DNA of 64,000 nt from Robertmurraya andreesenii (GTDB taxonomy: Bacteria; Bacillota; Bacilli; Bacillales; Cytobacillaceae), in assembly GCF_030813005.1 (NCBI RefSeq), contig NZ_JAUSTU010000013.1:62001-126000 (forward strand), given 5' to 3'. A program made the translations under genes and the position numbers. Positions 43,914 to 52,349 of the stretch are shown here, in pieces (within the stretch, counting starts at the first letter, position 1; every line of letters begins with the position of its first letter). A model generated the notes under the pieces. That model was given only the letters and a program-made list of their open reading frames with translations. It was not told where the DNA came from and did no database searches.

Positions 43914-44360
43914 ATGAAGCTGACAGTATATTTAGCAGGGGAAATACATAGTAGCTGGCGTGAGGAAATTAAGGATTTAGTAAAAGCCCGTGCGCTGCCA
44001 ATCGAATTTGTGGGGCCGATGGAAAACCATGACTTATCTGATCGAATTGGAGAAGAGATACTGGGCACTCAACCAAATCCAATCCTTCGTGACGATGCTG
44101 CCTCAAGCATCAACAATTTACGGACTCAGGTACTTATGAATAAGTCCGATCTAGTGATTGCATTATTTGGAAAAGAGTATAAGCAATGGAATACTGCTAT
44201 GGATGCAAGTGCTGCTGTTTCCCTCGGAAAACCACTCATCTTGGTAAGACCTAAGGAATTGCATCATCCATTAAAAGAGCTTTCTAGAAAAGCCAATGTG
44301 ACGGTTGAATCCGTTGAGCAAGTAATCGAGGTGCTCTCTTACATTTTTTCCGAGAAATAA
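43914..44360 (+). CDS. ytoQ: YtoQ family protein
   Basis: About 148 residues: begins KLTVYLAGEIHSSWREEI, the YtoQ signature, with FVGPMENHDLSDRIG and a Rossmann-like ALFGKEYKQWNTAMDASAAVSLGKPLILVRP. Related to nucleoside 2-deoxyribosyltransferase-like folds; function unknown. The second ATG (43914) is 7 bases after AGGAGG and is chosen over 43911. Same gene lies near ytoP in B. subtilis. Confidence 0.9.
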   Translation: MKLTVYLAGEIHSSWREEIKDLVKARALPIEFVGPMENHDLSDRIGEEILGTQPNPILRDDAASSINNLRTQVLMNKSDLVIALFGKEYKQWNTAMDASAAVSLGKPLILVRPKELHHPLKELSRKANVTVESVEQVIEVLSYIFSEK

Positions 44361-44401
44361 GCAACTTTGCGAATTATGCTGAGAAAAATAAAATGCACAC
44401 C

Positions 44402-44435
44402 AAACCGACTGTTACTTAAAACAGGCGGTTTTTTC
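44402..44435 (+). terminator. Terminator of ytoQ
   Basis: AAACCGACTGTT (44402-44413) and AACAGGCGGTTT (44420-44431) pair with one mismatch, followed by TTTTC. Confidence 0.85.
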
Positions 44436-44507
44436 TTGCCATCGTTCAAGTCCAAGATGGTTTTAATATAGGTATTGTCCATGGAACGGGGGAGGAAATT
44501 TCCATTT

Positions 44508-44825
44508 TTTAAATAAAGGCTATTAATACGTGAATAGAGAAAAGTGTGCGCAGGAGTAATACCTAATTGGAGTCATTAGTGCATGAACAGAGAAGGATTT
44601 GCTCATGAGTAGTATCCAATAGGGGCTATTGGTGCACATGCAAAGAAGGTTTTGCTCGTGAGTAGCACCTAATAAGGTCTATTGGTACACGAACAAAGAA
44701 GGGTTTACTCATGAGTTGTATCCAATGGAAGCTATTGGGGCATAAACAAAGAAGGTTTTACCCGTAAGTAGTACCTAATAGGGCCTATTAGTACATGAAC
44801 GGAGAAGGATTTGCTCATGAGTATA
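44508..44825. repeat. Six-unit 53-bp tandem repeat with 106-bp higher-order pattern
   Basis: Units begin at 44508, 44561, 44614, 44667, 44720 and 44773, all 53 bp. Each has an inverted-repeat core (e.g. TATCCAATAGGGGCTATTGGTGC) and a tail AACAAAGAAGGTTTTGCTCATGAGTAG. Units 2, 4 and 6 start ACCTAA and end CATGAG, units 3 and 5 start ATCCAA and end CGTGAG or CGTAAG, so the array is a multimer of a 106-bp pair. Unit 1 is more degenerate. The core matches the 6.4-kb array. No CRISPR: no unique spacers. Confidence 0.85.
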
Positions 44826-45044
44826 ATTGCAAAATTAGCTAGATTAACAAAAAAATGCGTTAATCGTTTTTAATCAACACATCATTAGATTCTGTATATA
44901 TTTCTCTAACTATCGCACAACTCTTTAGCTCTGATATATTCTTATTCGCTCCATTATCAATACAACAAATGGCAGTCGATATAAATTGAATAAACTACAC
45001 CCTATTCCGTTACTTATTTAGGGTAACTCTAGTAGTACTTACAT
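44826..45044. other. AT-rich spacer after the tandem array
   Basis: About 220 bp without a supportable gene between the array and the small membrane protein gene. AT-rich; a few short direct repeats but no clear promoter or hairpin. I see nothing else in it. Confidence 0.4.
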
Positions 45045-45296
45045 CTAAACTACCAATAGTACACTAGTTATTACAGCTATAGAAAGGCAGATCATAATAG
45101 AATAGAATAATACTTTCTGTTTAAAAGAGAATTCTTTAAAATTATTTTCTTTAAAAAAATGTTTTGAAACATAGAGCCAGAAAAAAACTGCACCTATCAT
45201 TATAGAAAAATGTAGAAGTGAAGATACTTTTAGAATGTAAGCTAATATGATCAAGAGAAAGATAAAAATCAGCCTATACTTTTTAATAATCTTCAT
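45045..45296 (-). CDS. Small membrane protein next to the bacteriocin candidate
   Basis: 83 residues, two to three hydrophobic segments (about 8-20, 24-43, 62-83) with basic residues between. AGGAGGTG-AAAAA-ATG is a near-perfect ribosome site. It is divergent from the ten-cysteine secreted protein, with 122 bp between, and no other gene is close; a producer-immunity or export accessory role is a guess from position. No family recognised. Confidence 0.65.
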   Translation of the reverse strand: MKIIKKYRLIFIFLLIILAYILKVSSLLHFSIMIGAVFFWLYVSKHFFKENNFKEFSFKQKVLFYSIMICLSIAVITSVLLVV

Positions 45297-45354
45297 TTTT
45301 TCACCTCCTTTTATACCATATTATACATATAATTACGAAATTTTCCAAAAATTT

Positions 45355-45383
45355 TTTACAAAAATTCCGAATTATGATAATAT
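45355..45383 (+). promoter_or_regulatory. Candidate SigA promoter of the bacteriocin-like gene
   Basis: TTTACA (45355-45360), a 17-bp spacer, and TAATAT (45378-45383). Transcription would start near 45390, about 30 bases before the ATG. Reasonable but not perfect match. Confidence 0.5.
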
Positions 45384-45418
45384 TACAATTGTAGTAAAAA
45401 CTATTAGGAGGGAATTAA

Positions 45419-46219
45419 ATGAACTTGAAAAAAGCCGTATTACTAGCGTTTTCATTCTTACTCCTTCTAAGTCAGGCAGGAAACAGTATAGTTTTTGCAA
45501 CAAATGCAAATTCTACAAAAATCGATTCGACACAAGATTGCGGTTGTGGCGGGGATTTACCAGGTAATCAAGAGAAAATATTAGGTATCAACCAAGTAGA
45601 CAATTCATTGATAGAGCGAGCAAAAGAGCATGTTCGTACAGATTATTTTATGGAAGAACATCCAGATAGTAATAAAGATAGTTACCTTGATCTTCTTTGG
45701 GAAGAATCAATTTTAGTTAACTATGAGAATGGAAAGCAATCAATCACCGTTCCTTATAAACTCTCTGAAGATAGTAATTTAGAGAAATCTATTTTGAATA
45801 TTGCATATAACAGTACTGAAGATACATTTGGTGCTGGGATGATAGCAGACTTTATGAGAGAAAATGAAAATGAAGTAGAGCATTTTTCAATTGCATATTC
45901 TTTACCTAATGGAGCACATTTATTTACAATGGAGATCGATTTAGAATCGGGCGAAATGATCGTAACTGCTAGTTATGACGATGATTATTATGTGAAAATG
46001 GCAGATGACTATGCTTTTAAGTCTGGAAATCCATTGGGATACTGGGACTGTGTTGGTAAGTGTCTCAAAAATACATGGAATAAACTCCCAGGGCCAGTTA
46101 GAATAGCATGCGAAGGAGCATGTGGAGCTTGTCTTTGGGATCCTACAAGAATTACCTGTGCAGGCTGTATAGTATGTCTAGCAAGCTATGCTGTAGGTTG
46201 CATTTTATCTTGTGCATAG
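45419..46219 (+). CDS. Secreted halocin C8-like bacteriocin precursor (candidate)
   Basis: 266 residues. N-terminal signal peptide (about 1-29, basic start, LLAFSFLLLLSQAGNS, then Ala-rich cleavage). A middle region (about 40-205) is acidic and mostly beta/alpha. The last 57 residues hold ten cysteines at 211, 215, 231, 235, 238, 247, 250, 253, 261 and 265, spacing like the ten-cysteine C-terminal domain of halocin C8, where all are in disulphides. In halocin C8 the N-terminal part of the same polypeptide provides immunity. Total length (halocin C8 precursor about 283) is close. The gene starts after AGGAGG and ends before a perfect terminator. A second Cys pair is at DCGCGG (residues 41-45). 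Alternative: an ordinary secreted Cys-rich protein. Confidence 0.72.
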   Translation: MNLKKAVLLAFSFLLLLSQAGNSIVFATNANSTKIDSTQDCGCGGDLPGNQEKILGINQVDNSLIERAKEHVRTDYFMEEHPDSNKDSYLDLLWEESILVNYENGKQSITVPYKLSEDSNLEKSILNIAYNSTEDTFGAGMIADFMRENENEVEHFSIAYSLPNGAHLFTMEIDLESGEMIVTASYDDDYYVKMADDYAFKSGNPLGYWDCVGKCLKNTWNKLPGPVRIACEGACGACLWDPTRITCAGCIVCLASYAVGCILSCA

Positions 46220-46230
46220 ATGAATAAATA

Positions 46231-46276
46231 ATAAAGGAAGGACCTGACTGGATATTAAGTCAGGTCCTTCCTTTAT
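46231..46276. terminator. Bidirectional terminator after the bacteriocin-like gene
   Basis: ATAAAGGAAGGACCTGACT (46231-46249) and AGTCAGGTCCTTCCTTTAT (46258-46276), 19 perfect pairs with an 8-base loop. Serves the converging DUF84 gene too. Confidence 0.9.
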
Positions 46277-46281
46277 GAAAG

Positions 46282-46794
46282 CTATTTCTTATATTTGTAT
46301 TCATACTGACCTTTTAAAAGCTTCATGACATGGGTAAACATTTCAGCACGATCGACCTCCCCATTGGAGAAAATCCCGATCGCTCCTTCCTGTTTACGTA
46401 CATTTTCCTTTTTAGCATAGTCATCCATCACAGGTCCTAATTCCTCACCAGCTTTAAGCCTTTCCGCAATTTCCGTTGGTAATGGAATTCTTGCCCCACC
46501 TGCTAGGAGCGGTTGCTCCCCTTTAACAGCTAATGCTCCCCAGTTACAAAGAAAGAGGCCATGTTCATGCTGATGAACGCCACCTTCTAGACCGATTCCG
46601 ATATCCCCTTCCCCTTGCTCTAATGCGGCAAGTGCCCGGTTCAGTGCGCCCGTCATCGTTTCTTCATCTGAAAAAGGCTGTCCACTCACGCCTGAAGCAA
46701 CATTTATAGTCATATATTCCGGTTGATCGTCGACAAAAACAGATTGAACTGCTTTAATTTTTGCCGGATTCTTTGTCCCTATTACGATTTTCAT
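46282..46794 (-). CDS. DUF84 family inosine/xanthosine triphosphatase
   Basis: About 170 residues. Begins KIVIGTKNPAKIKAVQSVF, followed by VSGQPFSDEETMTGALNRA and GIGLEGGV, the YjjX/DUF84 motifs of non-canonical NTPases that clean the nucleotide pool of ITP and XTP. The ATG at 46794 (IVIGT start) is chosen over an earlier frame start; a weak GAAGG lies about ten bases before. Downstream of ytoP as in many Bacillus. Confidence 0.88.
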   Translation of the reverse strand: MKIVIGTKNPAKIKAVQSVFVDDQPEYMTINVASGVSGQPFSDEETMTGALNRALAALEQGEGDIGIGLEGGVHQHEHGLFLCNWGALAVKGEQPLLAGGARIPLPTEIAERLKAGEELGPVMDDYAKKENVRKQEGAIGIFSNGEVDRAEMFTHVMKLLKGQYEYKYKK

Positions 46795-46831
46795 GGTGAA
46801 TATACCTTCTTTCATCCGGTAGAAAATGAAT

Positions 46832-47899
46832 TTATGAGTTTTGACGAATCGTTTCAACTGTTGTTTTGTCACAAGCCTTTACGAGCTTGATTAATAATTC
46901 CTTCGCCGCTGCGTAATCATCGACATGCACGATTGATGCATGGGTATGAATGTAGCGAGAACAAATGCCGATCACCGCACTTGGAACCCCTTCATTTGTT
47001 AAATGAACTCGCCCCGCATCGGTTCCACCTGGTGAAACAAAATATTGGTAAGGAATGTGATGGGTTTCAGCTGTATCCAAGACAAATTCTCTCATGCCAC
47101 GATGTGTAACCATTGAGCGATCGAGAATTCTTAAAAGGGTTCCCTTCCCTAAATGGCCAAATTCCTTTTTGTCTCCGGTCATGTCATTGGCTGGACTTGC
47201 ATCCATCGCAAAGAAAATATCTGGTTTAATCATTGTCGCTGCTGTTTGTGCACCTCGTAGTCCAACCTCTTCTTGAACGGTTGCACCAGAGTAAAGGGTA
47301 TTTGGAAGCTTCTCATCCTTTAACGCTTCCAATAGTTCAATTGAAAGACCGCAGCCATAGCGATTATCCCAAGCCTTTGCGAGAATTTTCTTCTCGTTTG
47401 CCATTGGTGTAAACGGACAAATCGGTACAATTTGCTGACCAGGCTTAATGCCAATTTTGATCGCATCCTCACGGTCATCCGCACCGATATCGATAAGCAT
47501 GTTCTCGACTTCCATCGGCTTCTTTCTTTTTTCCTCGTCTAATAAATGAGGAGGAATGGAACCAATTACCCCAACAATTGGGCCGTTCTCTGTAATAATT
47601 TGTACACGCTGTGCTAAAAGAACCTGATTCCACCAGCCACCAAGGGTTTGGAATCTAAGCATTCCATTATCCGTAATGGCGGTTACCATAAAGCCGACTT
47701 CATCCATATGGCCAGCAGCCATGACGATAGGGCCATCCCCTTTTCTCACACCAAAGATGCTGCCAAGCTTGTCCTGCACTACCTCATCTGCATATTTAGA
47801 AAGCTCTTCACGCATGAAATTTCTCACCAAATGCTCGTTCCCTGGTGCACCAGGTAGCTCAGTTAAAGTTTTGAATAGCTGTCTTGTTTTCTCGTTCAT
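46832..47899 (-). CDS. ytoP: YtoP, M42 family aminopeptidase
   Basis: Di-zinc peptidase of the M42 (glutamyl aminopeptidase/endoglucanase-like) family, 355 residues. Motifs: AAGHMDEVGFMV with metal ligands, AWDNRYGCGLSI, ATVQEEVGLRGAQ with the catalytic Glu, and SPGGTDAGRVHL near 300. Begins MNEKTRQLFKTLTELPGAPG. GAAGGAGACATAAAGG precedes the ATG. Next to the DUF84 gene, same strand. Confidence 0.93.
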   Translation of the reverse strand: MNEKTRQLFKTLTELPGAPGNEHLVRNFMREELSKYADEVVQDKLGSIFGVRKGDGPIVMAAGHMDEVGFMVTAITDNGMLRFQTLGGWWNQVLLAQRVQIITENGPIVGVIGSIPPHLLDEEKRKKPMEVENMLIDIGADDREDAIKIGIKPGQQIVPICPFTPMANEKKILAKAWDNRYGCGLSIELLEALKDEKLPNTLYSGATVQEEVGLRGAQTAATMIKPDIFFAMDASPANDMTGDKKEFGHLGKGTLLRILDRSMVTHRGMREFVLDTAETHHIPYQYFVSPGGTDAGRVHLTNEGVPSAVIGICSRYIHTHASIVHVDDYAAAKELLIKLVKACDKTTVETIRQNS

Positions 47900-48037
47900 C
47901 CTTTATGTCTCCTTCAAGTAAACTTATGTATATGCTTTATTTTACAGAAGTTTCTTTACTCTTACCACTTTCAGATTTCAACTGTGTTAATATAAGGGAA
48001 GTAAGAAATTCATTCTGACCGGATTGGAGGCTTTTCA

Positions 48038-48352
48038 TTGAACTGGAAATCTTTTTTTCTAGGGCTTAGTGTTGGAATCGTAAGTGGATTTGTGACGAAG
48101 GAAATTCTCGATTCCAAAACGATGGTTTCACCGGAAAAAGCATTGTCAAATGCAAAGGAGTTATTTAAGCAGGCTGGACCGATTAGCGGCTCGTGGATCC
48201 ATATGAATACGGAACCATACGAAAAGGATCATTTCACCTACACAGTGTATAAGGGTGGCATTTCAAGAGCCATTGATGAGAAAATTGAGCAATATGAATT
48301 TGTGGCGGATGCCATGAATGGCAGTGTGATTCATACCGCAAGAATACAATGA
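48038..48352 (+). CDS. ytzB: YtzB, small PepSY-like protein
   Basis: 104 residues, N-terminal membrane anchor (about 3-22, SFFLGLSVGIVSGFVT) and an extracellular PepSY-like part (SPEKALSNAKELFKQAGPISGSWI). Same length as B. subtilis YtzB. TTG start at 48038 behind TTGGAGGC. Divergent from ytoP; ends at a terminator. Confidence 0.85.
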   Translation: MNWKSFFLGLSVGIVSGFVTKEILDSKTMVSPEKALSNAKELFKQAGPISGSWIHMNTEPYEKDHFTYTVYKGGISRAIDEKIEQYEFVADAMNGSVIHTARIQ

Positions 48353-48378
48353 AAAAATCCCCAACTTGGGGATTTTTT
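48352..48378. terminator. Bidirectional terminator between ytzB and ytnP
   Basis: AAAAAATCCCC (48352-48362) and GGGGATTTTTT (48368-48378), 11 perfect pairs around AACTT, with A and T tracts built in. Confidence 0.92.
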
Positions 48379-49218
48379 CTATCTCTCTCTTTTAACCGAC
48401 TGATCGATGTTATTGGCCTCATCCCATTTGACTGCCCGATACATAGCATCATGGTAGAAGGTGAACCAAGCCTGATTCTCTAAACCAAATTTCAACCATT
48501 TTTGCTTGGCTGCAATCGAATCCATTGGATAATCGTCATAAGCCATGACCCAAAGGACATTTTGATGAGCATGCGTTGGCATAATATCTGCCATATGTAG
48601 AGCCATTTCTCCCCCGTCCTCAAGGATGACAACAGAATGACCAGCACTGTGACCGCCTGTATGAACCATTTTGATTGGTCCGAGCGACCATTCCTTTTCA
48701 AATGTTTCGACCTGATGTTGAATCGGCTCCCAATTTTCCTTCCAGTATGTATTTCTAGAGCGTATATTTGGCTCTCTCATTTCATCCCATTCGATTTTGG
48801 ATGTAATAATTTTGCTGTTAGGAAAGACGGATACATATTGACCATTCTCCTCCTTTGTTAAGCCATTTGCATGGTCATAATGCATATGCGTCATGATAAC
48901 ATAGTCGACATCTCTTGTAGTGAGCCCTAGCTCATGTAAGGATTGCTCAATATCTGATTCTTCCAATACACCAAAGTTTCTTTTTTGCTTTTCAGTAAGC
49001 TTTCCAACCCCAATTCCCGATTCGATCAAGAAAGTTTTGTCTCCACCTTGGATTAAAATAGGATCTGTTCTTAATTCAATTTGATTGTTGTCATTATGTG
49101 GATATTTCCTCGACCATAATGGCTTAGGTACGACGCCAAACATCGCACCCCCGTCTAAATGGGTCACGCCACCCCTTAGCCATGTAAGAGTATACCCACC
49201 AATTTGTAATGTCTCCAT
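48379..49218 (-). CDS. ytnP: YtnP, metallo-beta-lactamase-fold lactonase
   Basis: 279 residues. Metallo-beta-lactamase motif THMHYDHANGL near residue 110 (HxHxDH type) and downstream GGHSAGHSVVIL and MADIMPTHAH. YtnP of B. subtilis hydrolyses quorum-sensing lactones of competitors and Streptomyces. AAAGGGAGGGACTCTC precedes the ATG. Neighbour of trmB as in B. subtilis. Confidence 0.92.
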   Translation of the reverse strand: METLQIGGYTLTWLRGGVTHLDGGAMFGVVPKPLWSRKYPHNDNNQIELRTDPILIQGGDKTFLIESGIGVGKLTEKQKRNFGVLEESDIEQSLHELGLTTRDVDYVIMTHMHYDHANGLTKEENGQYVSVFPNSKIITSKIEWDEMREPNIRSRNTYWKENWEPIQHQVETFEKEWSLGPIKMVHTGGHSAGHSVVILEDGGEMALHMADIMPTHAHQNVLWVMAYDDYPMDSIAAKQKWLKFGLENQAWFTFYHDAMYRAVKWDEANNIDQSVKRER

Positions 49219-49274
49219 GAGAGTCCCTCCCTTTGTTTGATTTTATCATTTTTGGATGAAATTTTCCGTAAATG

Positions 49275-49302
49275 AAAAGCCTATCCATTTGGATAAGCTT
49301 TT
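49275..49302 (-). terminator. Terminator of trmB
   Basis: AAAAGCCTATCC (49275-49286) with GGATAAGCTTTT (49291-49302), one mismatch, 4-base loop, ending in T tract on the minus strand. Confidence 0.75.
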
Positions 49303-49304
49303 AA

Positions 49305-49943
49305 TCAGGGATATTGAACCTCACAACGATAAATTCGGCTTCCTTGTTGCGAGAACTTTTCTTCATATTCCGTCATGATATTTCCCTCAAAATCACTGTT
49401 ATGCAAATCAAGGCTAATATATTTTAACAAAAGACCATATTCGGAAAAGCTAAGTAAGGAGAACTCAAACAAGCCTTGATTATCGGTTTTGAAATGGAGT
49501 TCTCCCTTCTCAACTAGAATATCCTCATATAGCTTTAAGAAGGTCTTGTAGGTTAACCGGCGTTTGGCATGACGAGTCTTTGGCCAAGGATCTGAAAAAT
49601 TCAAATAAACGCGGTTCACCTCACCCTTGGCAAAAATATCAGTCAGCTTTTCCGCATTCACGTTTAACAGCTTGAGATTAGGCAATTTCGCTTCTGTTAA
49701 ACGTTCTAAGGCTGAAACAATGACACTATCAAATAACTCAATTCCAATATAATTGATATGTGGATTGGCCTTTGCCATTTCTGTAATGAACCGGCCTTTT
49801 CCAGTTCCTACCTCGATATGAAGAGGCTGATCTTTTTCAAAAACGGAATTCCATTTTCCTTTATTTTCTTCTGGAGAAGGGATAACGTATTCTGGATGCG
49901 AATCCAGCATTTCCCTTGCCCATGGCTTATTTCTTACACGCAT
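49305..49943 (-). CDS. trmB: tRNA (guanine-N7)-methyltransferase
   Basis: Makes m7G46 in tRNA with SAM. About 212 residues: begins MRVRNKPWAREMLDSHPEYV, SAM motif IEVGTGKGRFITEMA near 50, NFSDPWPKTRHAKRRLT, KTDNQGLFEFSLLSF. The ATG at 49943 is supported by AGAGGTGTCCAG; the longer frame has no ribosome site. Confidence 0.94.
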   Translation of the reverse strand: MRVRNKPWAREMLDSHPEYVIPSPEENKGKWNSVFEKDQPLHIEVGTGKGRFITEMAKANPHINYIGIELFDSVIVSALERLTEAKLPNLKLLNVNAEKLTDIFAKGEVNRVYLNFSDPWPKTRHAKRRLTYKTFLKLYEDILVEKGELHFKTDNQGLFEFSLLSFSEYGLLLKYISLDLHNSDFEGNIMTEYEEKFSQQGSRIYRCEVQYP

Positions 49944-50035
49944 CTGGACACCTCTGTAATCTTTATTCCTACAAAACGATAACATTTCAAAGGACTACAA
50001 GCAAGCATTATCCGTATGAGAATGCATAAACAAGA

Positions 50036-50069
50036 AAAGGAACTCACATGCTAGATGTGAATTCCTTAT
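50036..50069. terminator. Hairpin between trmB and ytzH
   Basis: AAGGAACTCACATG and ATGTGAATTCCTT pair with one mismatch around CTAG, followed by TTATT. Lies between the start regions of divergent genes, so it may be a regulatory hairpin or a terminator of read-through. Confidence 0.55.
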
Positions 50070-50090
50070 TACAGAAGCGAAAGGGTGTAG

Positions 50091-50363
50091 ATGATGCCAT
50101 TGAATCAACAGCATCAGGTTGAAATCTTAAAGGATATATTAACCAATCATCAAGAAGACTGTTGTGGATCCGTTTCAGAGCTTCAGCAATTACAACGATT
50201 AGTGAAGTCGCTGATGGCTGATTCAAGTATGAATAATGAAGTATTAGAGCAAATATACCTTTATAGCCAAAATGGGATTAATTCAAGTAATTTAGACAAT
50301 CATATTGAAACCCATCAAGAGAAATTATCCCAGTGGGTCAGTGATATGGATCAGTTTTCTTAA
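50091..50363 (+). CDS. ytzH: YtzH-like small protein
   Basis: 90 residues, acidic and helical (LNQQHQVEILKDILTNHQEDCCGSVSELQQLQRLVKSLM), soluble. Matches YtzH, paired with ytmP in B. subtilis and of unknown function. Two ATGs in a row at 50091 and 50094 follow AAAGGGTGTAG. Overlaps the end of ytmP by 4 bp, convergent. Confidence 0.85.
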   Translation: MMPLNQQHQVEILKDILTNHQEDCCGSVSELQQLQRLVKSLMADSSMNNEVLEQIYLYSQNGINSSNLDNHIETHQEKLSQWVSDMDQFS

Positions 50364-51130
50364 ATTTTCCCTAAATGATCGAGGGTTTTGTTCATTTCAT
50401 CAAATCTATCTCTGTTCTTATGCCATTGGACAGAATATAAGGTTTGAGCAACAAAATACCATTTCATTCTCAAGCGCAAATGGTTATCGAGCTCTACACC
50501 ATAAAGATGAATCCAATCCTCCCAGTTTTCTTCAGGGATATACCAATAAAGCATCATACCTAAATCAATGGCTGGGTCACCTATCATAGCACCGTCCCAG
50601 TCGATCAAAAACAATTCATCCTTTTCTGTTAAAAGCCAGTTGTTATGATTGACGTCGCAATGGCAAACCACGTGGGCGTCAGTAGGGATGTTCGAAAGCT
50701 CTCTCTGTAAGAAATCCAAAGCCTGATTAATCTTTGGATTGGCTAAAAGCTCATAATCCAACATCTCTAATAAGGAACGGAGAAGGCTATCTGGATGGAC
50801 CGGGGTTTTCCCCATTCTTCTTAACATCCCGAGTAGCGGCTTTGAACAATGAATTTTCTGAAGAAGCTTAGCTACCCGCTCATGATTCATTTCGGGTGGT
50901 TTGAGCTCTCTTCCTTCGAGCCATTGCTGTGCAGTGATTACATCTCCACTTTCTAGTCTTTTTGTCCAAATAAGTTTTGGAACAATTCCTTCTGCTGATA
51001 AAACGGCAAGAAATGGAGAGGAATTTCGCTTTAAGAATAACCTTTGTTCTTCATGTTGTGCAAAAAATGCTTCTCCGGTTGCCCCTCCAGCAGGGACAAT
51101 TTCCCATTCATGTCCAAATAAGTGTTCCAA
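50360..51130 (-). CDS. ytmP: YtmP, APH-family phosphotransferase
   Basis: 256 residues, protein-kinase-like fold of the APH/choline kinase type. Catalytic loop HCDVNHNNWLL near residue 160 with the Asp and Asn, and DWDGAMIGDPAIDLG (DFG-equivalent) near 182. The substrate in Bacillus is not known. Convergent with ytzH. Confidence 0.9.
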   Translation of the reverse strand: MEHLFGHEWEIVPAGGATGEAFFAQHEEQRLFLKRNSSPFLAVLSAEGIVPKLIWTKRLESGDVITAQQWLEGRELKPPEMNHERVAKLLQKIHCSKPLLGMLRRMGKTPVHPDSLLRSLLEMLDYELLANPKINQALDFLQRELSNIPTDAHVVCHCDVNHNNWLLTEKDELFLIDWDGAMIGDPAIDLGMMLYWYIPEENWEDWIHLYGVELDNHLRLRMKWYFVAQTLYSVQWHKNRDRFDEMNKTLDHLGKI

Positions 51131-51186
51131 AATTGTTCACCTTCAATTACTGCAACATCGAGTAAGAATAGGGTCCATTTTTATCT

Positions 51187-51213
51187 ATAATGGTTTTAAA
51201 AAAAAACCATTAT
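51187..51213 (-). other. Hairpin in the spacer after the lipid kinase gene
   Basis: ATAATGGTTTT (51187-51197) and AAAACCATTAT (51203-51213), 11 perfect pairs; the T tract lies in the loop rather than after the stem. It is the only structure in the 264-bp gap between ytmP and the lipid kinase gene and could end the latter's transcript. Confidence 0.5.
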
Positions 51214-51394
51214 GATGAAAATAGCCAAGAATAAAAAAGACAGCTACTGAAGCAGAAATTCAACAATAGCTATCCAGTGTAAGCTTCTAAACGAAGAAAC
51301 CTCATTAAAACAGTAAACTGAGATAAGACCATTTCCTTAAAAATGGACAATCTTTATAAATTTTATCTCTTTATACCAATTCTCGTCAAGTACC

Positions 51395-52339
51395 CTATGA
51401 TTCTATTTCCTTAATTAATAGAGGCAGAGCTTTGGAGTTTGTATGAATAGTAATCGGGGTTTCTCCAACATATTCTCCGTCAGCATGCACAGGAAATGGC
51501 TCTTCCGTTTCAATGGAAATCTCTGTTCCAATCAGATTTTTCACCTCTTTGAACCTCAAATGTCCTCCCCAAAAAACAGTGATGAAGAAGAATAAAAATT
51601 TTATTCCTGACAGCTGATGAACGACGGTAATATTTAACATCCCATCGATCACAGAGGCTTTAGGTGAAATTCTCATCCCGCCACCATAATAGGGCTGGTT
51701 CGAAACGCACACAAACAAAGTATCCTCAAAATGGTGGGGTACTCCATCCACTACCACCGTTACTTTCGTTCGCCTAAATGAAGAAACTCTCTTCAAGACA
51801 AGATAGGCGTAAACCAAATTCCCAAGGGAAATCTTATTTAATCGCTTCTTAAGTCGGGACTCATTGGCCTCTTTCGAAATAAGTGCATCAAAGCCAGCAC
51901 CTATACTATTGACAAAGTGGGTCTCTTTTTCATGGCAATCGACCATTTTTCCTGTATCTACGAGTGCAGGGGGTTCCATGATCCGTTCTATGGCATAACG
52001 AAAAGCTGAGATAGGATTTTTGGGAATCCTGAAGCCTCTTCGGAAATCATTTCCGGAACCCGCAGGGACAAAGCCTAAGCGGACATGGCTGTTACCTGCT
52101 ACCCCATTTAATACCTCATGGAAAGTACCATCCCCACCAACAACGATTATGATTGCTTCCTCTCCACCTTGTTTGCGACCTATCGATTGAGCTAACATGG
52201 TTGCATGTCCCCGATGCTCTGTAAACAAGGATTTGAATTGAATACTCCGGAGTTCAAGCTCCTTCCTAATTTCATCCCAAATCTTCATAGAGGACCCACT
52301 CTTCGCTTGAGGGTTAATAATAAAATAAAGTTGTTTCAT
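51395..52339 (-). CDS. Diacylglycerol/lipid kinase family protein
   Basis: About 314 residues, DAGK catalytic domain: FIINPQAKSGSS, VGGDGTFHEVLNGVAG near 60, GFVPAGSGNDFRRGF near 92, and HVDGEYVG-like VHADGEYVGETP at the end. Phosphorylates a lipid (diacylglycerol or similar) with ATP at the membrane. The ATG at 52339 follows AGGAAGAAGGG. Similar to B. subtilis YtlR; overlaps the upstream gene at its ORF extension only. Confidence 0.9.
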   Translation of the reverse strand: MKQLYFIINPQAKSGSSMKIWDEIRKELELRSIQFKSLFTEHRGHATMLAQSIGRKQGGEEAIIIVVGGDGTFHEVLNGVAGNSHVRLGFVPAGSGNDFRRGFRIPKNPISAFRYAIERIMEPPALVDTGKMVDCHEKETHFVNSIGAGFDALISKEANESRLKKRLNKISLGNLVYAYLVLKRVSSFRRTKVTVVVDGVPHHFEDTLFVCVSNQPYYGGGMRISPKASVIDGMLNITVVHQLSGIKFLFFFITVFWGGHLRFKEVKNLIGTEISIETEEPFPVHADGEYVGETPITIHTNSKALPLLIKEIES

Positions 52340-52349
52340 CCCTTCTTCC

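Noticed and set aside
44508..44825. CRISPR array for the 53-bp repeats
   Set aside because: The similarity covers the whole 53-bp unit, there are no unique spacers of constant length and no cas genes nearby.
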